Below are positions 24,665 to 26,928 of a stretch of DNA of 26,928 bases, in pieces. The translations under genes were made by a program, and so were the position numbers. The notes beneath the pieces were generated by a model that had not been told where the DNA came from, did not search any database, and saw nothing but the letters and a program-made list of their open reading frames with translations. Source of the stretch: an uncultured Lachnospiraceae bacterium (GTDB lineage Bacteria > Bacillota > Clostridia > Lachnospirales > Lachnospiraceae). Numbering within the stretch: the first letter of the stretch is position 1; every line of letters begins with the position of its first letter. The stretch spans positions 1 to 26,928 of the forward strand of contig CANCYO010000038.1 in assembly GCA_947382415.1 (NCBI GenBank). The letters run 5' to 3'.

Positions 24665-26500
24665 ATGGCATTTGACGGCGTAACCATTGCAAACGTAGTA
24701 TCGGAGCTGAAACAAAACCTTCTCGGAGGGCGCATCTACAAGATTGCCCAGCCCGAGACGGACGAACTGCTCCTGACCATAAAAACCGGGGAGGGACAAA
24801 AGAGACTCTTCCTATCCGCTGAGGCATCCCTGCCCCTGATTTACCTTACAGAGAGCAACAAACAAAGCCCCCTGACCGCGCCGAATTTCTGTATGCTGCT
24901 CAGAAAGCACCTGCAGAACGGCCGCATCACAAATATTTCCCAGCCGGGTCTGGAGCGCATTGTATCCATCCACATCGAGCATCTGGACGAGATGGGGGAT
25001 CTGTGCAGCAAGACGCTGGTGATCGAGATCATGGGCAAACACAGCAATATCATTTTCTGCGACGGTGAAAACCGCATTATCGACAGCATAAAGCGGGTGT
25101 CCGCGGCGGTCAGCAGCGTCCGGGAGGTACTGCCCGGCAAGCCTTATTTTGTGGTAGAGACACAGGACAAGCTGGACCTTCTCTCCACCGGCTATCAAAC
25201 CTTTTATGAGACGCTGTCTGCCAAACCAAGGCCTCTGTTCAAGGCTCTCTACGGCAGCTTCACTGGCATCTCCCCCATTCTGGCGCAGGAGCTGTGTTTC
25301 CGCGCGGGACTGGATGGAGACGCTTCCACCGCTGCCTTTTCAGAATCCCAATTCCACGCTTTGTATCTGGTTTTGGATGCGCTGAAAGAGACAATTACAT
25401 CAGAGAAATTTGCCCCCTGCATCGCCTACACAGGCAGACAGCCCGTGGAATTTGCGGCTATTCCCCTCACCATGTATGCCGGACATACCTCCGGGGATGC
25501 CTCTGCATCCGGCGCACAGACGGAACAGACAGGCGACCGCCTTGCGTCCTTTTCTTCCATGTCCGCCCTGCTGGAGACCTATTACGCAGAAAAGAACACC
25601 CTCACCCGCATCCGTCAGAAATCCTCCGATCTGCGCCGCATCGTGCAAACAGCGCTGGAGCGCGATATCAAAAAATACGATCTGCAGCTTCGCCAGATGC
25701 AGGATACCGAAAAACGGGAAAAATACCGCATTTATGGGGAGTTGCTGAACACCTACGGTTACAGTGCAGCCCCCGGGGCCAGATCCATCGAAGTAGTCAA
25801 TTACTACACCAATGAACCTGTAACGATCCCTCTGGATGAGACATGTTCCGCCACTGAAAATGCTAAGGTATATTTCGAGAAATACAACAAATTAAAACGG
25901 ACCTATGAAGCCCTGTCGGAGCTGACACAGGAAGTAAAATCCGAAATCGACCATCTGGAATCCATCAGCGCCGCGCTGGACATTGCTCTGCAGGAGGAAG
26001 ACCTAGTGGAGATTCGCGAAGAGCTCATCGAAAACGGCTACATCCGCCGCAGAGATTATGACAAAAAACGCGGCGGCAAAGGCGGCAGTTCCAAAAATGC
26101 CGGCAAAAAGGTCAAGATCACCAGCAAGCCCTTCCATTATCTGAGCAGCGACGGCTTTCATATTTATGTGGGTAAGAATAACTATCAGAACGACGATCTG
26201 ACCTTCCGTTTCGCCACGGGAAACGACTGGTGGTTCCACGCCAAAGGCATGGCAGGCTCCCATGTCATTGTCAGGACAGAGGGCACGGCAGAGCTTCCCG
26301 ACCGCACCTTTGAGGAAGCCGCACGACTGGCCGCCTACTACTCCAAAGGACGGGGAGCGGACAAGGTGGAGATTGACTATATCCAGAAAAAACATGTAAA
26401 AAAGCCCGGCGGGGCTAAACCGGGCTTTGTGGTGTACTATACTAATTTTTCCATGATGGCGGAAGGGAATATTGACGGGATTGCGCTGGTGAGCCAATAA
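24665..26500 (+). CDS. rqcH: NFACT family ribosome quality-control factor RqcH (Rqc2 homologue; FbpA-like)
   Basis: RqcH binds stalled 50S subunits carrying peptidyl-tRNA and recruits tRNA-Ala to add C-terminal alanine tails that mark the nascent chain for degradation. Older annotations call it fibronectin-binding protein. The 611-residue protein has the NFACT-N domain (MAFDGVTIANVV, then SPLTAPNFCMLLRKHL and IEIMGKHSNIIF), helix-hairpin-helix and coiled-coil segments (about 300-350 and 395-450), and the NFACT-R domain (about 495-600: FHYLSSDGFHIYVGKNN, NDWWFHAKGMAGSHVI). At the position of the DR pair described for tRNA selection it appears to have E97-R98. The length and start are normal. 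It is monocistronic and divergent from the giant gene. Confidence 0.95.
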   Translation: MAFDGVTIANVVSELKQNLLGGRIYKIAQPETDELLLTIKTGEGQKRLFLSAEASLPLIYLTESNKQSPLTAPNFCMLLRKHLQNGRITNISQPGLERIVSIHIEHLDEMGDLCSKTLVIEIMGKHSNIIFCDGENRIIDSIKRVSAAVSSVREVLPGKPYFVVETQDKLDLLSTGYQTFYETLSAKPRPLFKALYGSFTGISPILAQELCFRAGLDGDASTAAFSESQFHALYLVLDALKETITSEKFAPCIAYTGRQPVEFAAIPLTMYAGHTSGDASASGAQTEQTGDRLASFSSMSALLETYYAEKNTLTRIRQKSSDLRRIVQTALERDIKKYDLQLRQMQDTEKREKYRIYGELLNTYGYSAAPGARSIEVVNYYTNEPVTIPLDETCSATENAKVYFEKYNKLKRTYEALSELTQEVKSEIDHLESISAALDIALQEEDLVEIREELIENGYIRRRDYDKKRGGKGGSSKNAGKKVKITSKPFHYLSSDGFHIYVGKNNYQNDDLTFRFATGNDWWFHAKGMAGSHVIVRTEGTAELPDRTFEEAARLAAYYSKGRGADKVEIDYIQKKHVKKPGGAKPGFVVYYTNFSMMAEGNIDGIALVSQ

Positions 26501-26554
26501 GGCGGGATTGCGGATGTTGTTTTGATTTTGATTTTGCGGCAGTTTCCGCGCGGG

Positions 26555-26588
26555 CAGGGGGACGGTTGGCAGGAAGACCGTCCCCCTG
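26555..26588. repeat. GGGGGACGGT-type palindromic hairpin element (REP-like)
   Basis: Perfect 12-bp arms, CAGGGGGACGGT (26555-26566) and ACCGTCCCCCTG (26577-26588), enclose a 10-nt loop. There is no T-run on either side in the right position, so it is not a standard intrinsic terminator, although it lies 54 bases after rqcH. From memory, short palindromes containing GGGGACGGT are dispersed in many Clostridia genomes and resemble REP elements mobilised by REP-associated IS200-like transposases. No transposase is in this window. Confidence 0.55.
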
Positions 26589-26683
26589 ACCACGCTGCTC
26601 TCCTGAAAAAAACTCACTTTTGGGAATTGTGTACCTACTGAAAATGATCCTTTAAATACACATTGCAGAAAAATATTTTAGTG

Positions 26684-26734
26684 AGTCCTACCGTAAAGTG
26701 GACTGCTAAAAGCGTTAGCAACTCTAATGAAGTT
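26684..26734 (+). ncRNA. candidate structured antitoxin RNA remnant of a type III toxin-antitoxin locus
   Basis: Three small stem-loops follow one another: AGTCC/GGACT (26684-26704), TGCTAA/TTAGCA (26704-26720) and AACT/AGTT (26720-26734). They are followed at once by an intrinsic terminator, an RBS and a CptN-like toxin start. Type III systems have exactly this order: antitoxin RNA repeats, leaky terminator, toxin. I do not see two or more tandem copies of a repeat, so this could be a single or decayed unit. A weak upstream promoter is possible (TTGTGT at 26627, TTTAAA at 26651). Confidence 0.4.
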
Positions 26735-26741
26735 ACTACAC

Positions 26742-26771
26742 AAATGGCTATGGAAACACATAGCCATTTTT
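26742..26771 (+). terminator. intrinsic terminator between the structured RNA and the toxin remnant
   Basis: A perfect 11-bp stem, AAATGGCTATG (26742-26752) and CATAGCCATTT (26759-26769), with loop GAAACA, ends in five T residues (26767-26771). It lies 12 bases before the toxin ATG, the position used in type III toxin-antitoxin loci to limit toxin expression relative to antitoxin RNA. Confidence 0.7.
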
Positions 26772-26783
26772 ACGAGGAGAACT

Positions 26784-26928
26784 ATGCAGACAGATTTTAA
26801 CTTATACAAGGTGGATATAAAATATATCCATAATTTACATAATATAGAAGATAAATTACTTTTCCGTTTCACCAGTGACGTTTTGTAAAGGACTTTTTAA
26901 TCATATTCACAGAAAATTTACATTTCAG
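26784..26928 (+). pseudogene. frameshifted 5' end of a CptN-like type III toxin (ToxN/AbiQ superfamily)
   Basis: GAGGAG lies 4 nt before an ATG that encodes only 34 residues, to a TAA at 26886-26888. The first 25, with FNLYKVDIKYIHNLHNIEDK, resemble from memory the start of CptIN-family toxins, endoRNases that cut RNA at specific sites and are held by a repeat RNA. Those proteins continue with a segment containing SVSP. Removing one T from the run at 26860-26863 restores LLSVSP and leaves the frame open to the window end. After SVSP the sequence no longer looks like the family, so there may also be a deletion or rearrangement. The family call is by pattern memory from a short segment. An unrelated small protein is the alternative. 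Confidence 0.45.

Noticed and set aside
26402..26429. Intrinsic terminator for rqcH
   Set aside because: The stem lies inside the coding sequence about 70 bases before the stop and has no T-run after it.
26784..26888. An intact 34-residue small protein
   Set aside because: The start resembles a toxin N-terminus, and dropping one T restores further family-like residues, so a frameshifted remnant is favoured. An intact small peptide is not strictly excluded.

Overview
The window looks like a chromosome segment from a Clostridia member, most likely Lachnospiraceae. This rests on the gene types seen (a DUF6020-like membrane protein, a 7TM hybrid histidine kinase, a BspA-type LRR/InlB-repeat giant secreted protein, NFACT/RqcH, a CptN-like type III toxin remnant) and on strong AGGAGG-type ribosome binding sites. 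I see no tRNA, rRNA, CRISPR array, transposase or integrase.

Layout. (1) 1-4431: a membrane glycosylation block. It holds a GT2 lipid-phosphate-sugar synthase coupled to a DUF6020-like membrane protein (minus strand), a divergent GT-C-type membrane protein (plus), and a second GT-C-like membrane protein (minus). The 3' ends of the two GT-C-like genes overlap tail to tail by 89 bases. (2) 4435-6745: an AT-richer type II restriction-modification module on the minus strand. An m5C methyltransferase with an N-terminal HTH looks intact. The endonuclease gene is interrupted by an in-frame TAA and has a poor start. (3) 6793-12208: an AraC regulator divergent from the GDP-L-fucose operon gmd-fcl-manC-manA. 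(4) 17692 down to 12215 (minus): pseB-pseC, the first two steps toward pseudaminic acid, followed by a large hybrid histidine kinase and a stand-alone receiver. The spacing (1 nt, 24 nt, 4-nt overlap) suggests one operon. (5) 17837-24490 (minus): a 2217-residue secreted protein built from leucine-rich, InlB-type and MBG-like repeats, with no visible cell-wall anchor. (6) 24665-26500 (plus): the ribosome quality-control factor rqcH. (7) 26501-26928: a GGGGGACGGT-type hairpin element, then what appears to be a decayed CptIN-like type III toxin-antitoxin locus: structured RNA, terminator, RBS, and a frameshifted toxin 5' end.

How it works together. Most of the window makes or regulates cell-surface glycans: nucleotide-activated fucose, the 4-amino-4,6-dideoxy sugar intermediate of pseudaminic acid, polyprenyl-linked sugars and membrane glycosyltransferases. 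A phosphorelay and a giant secreted protein sit beside these genes. Phosphomannomutase (manB) and the later pseudaminic acid genes are not in the window. Two likely defence modules, the R-M system and the type III TA, both show inactivating lesions, which is the most distinctive feature of the region.
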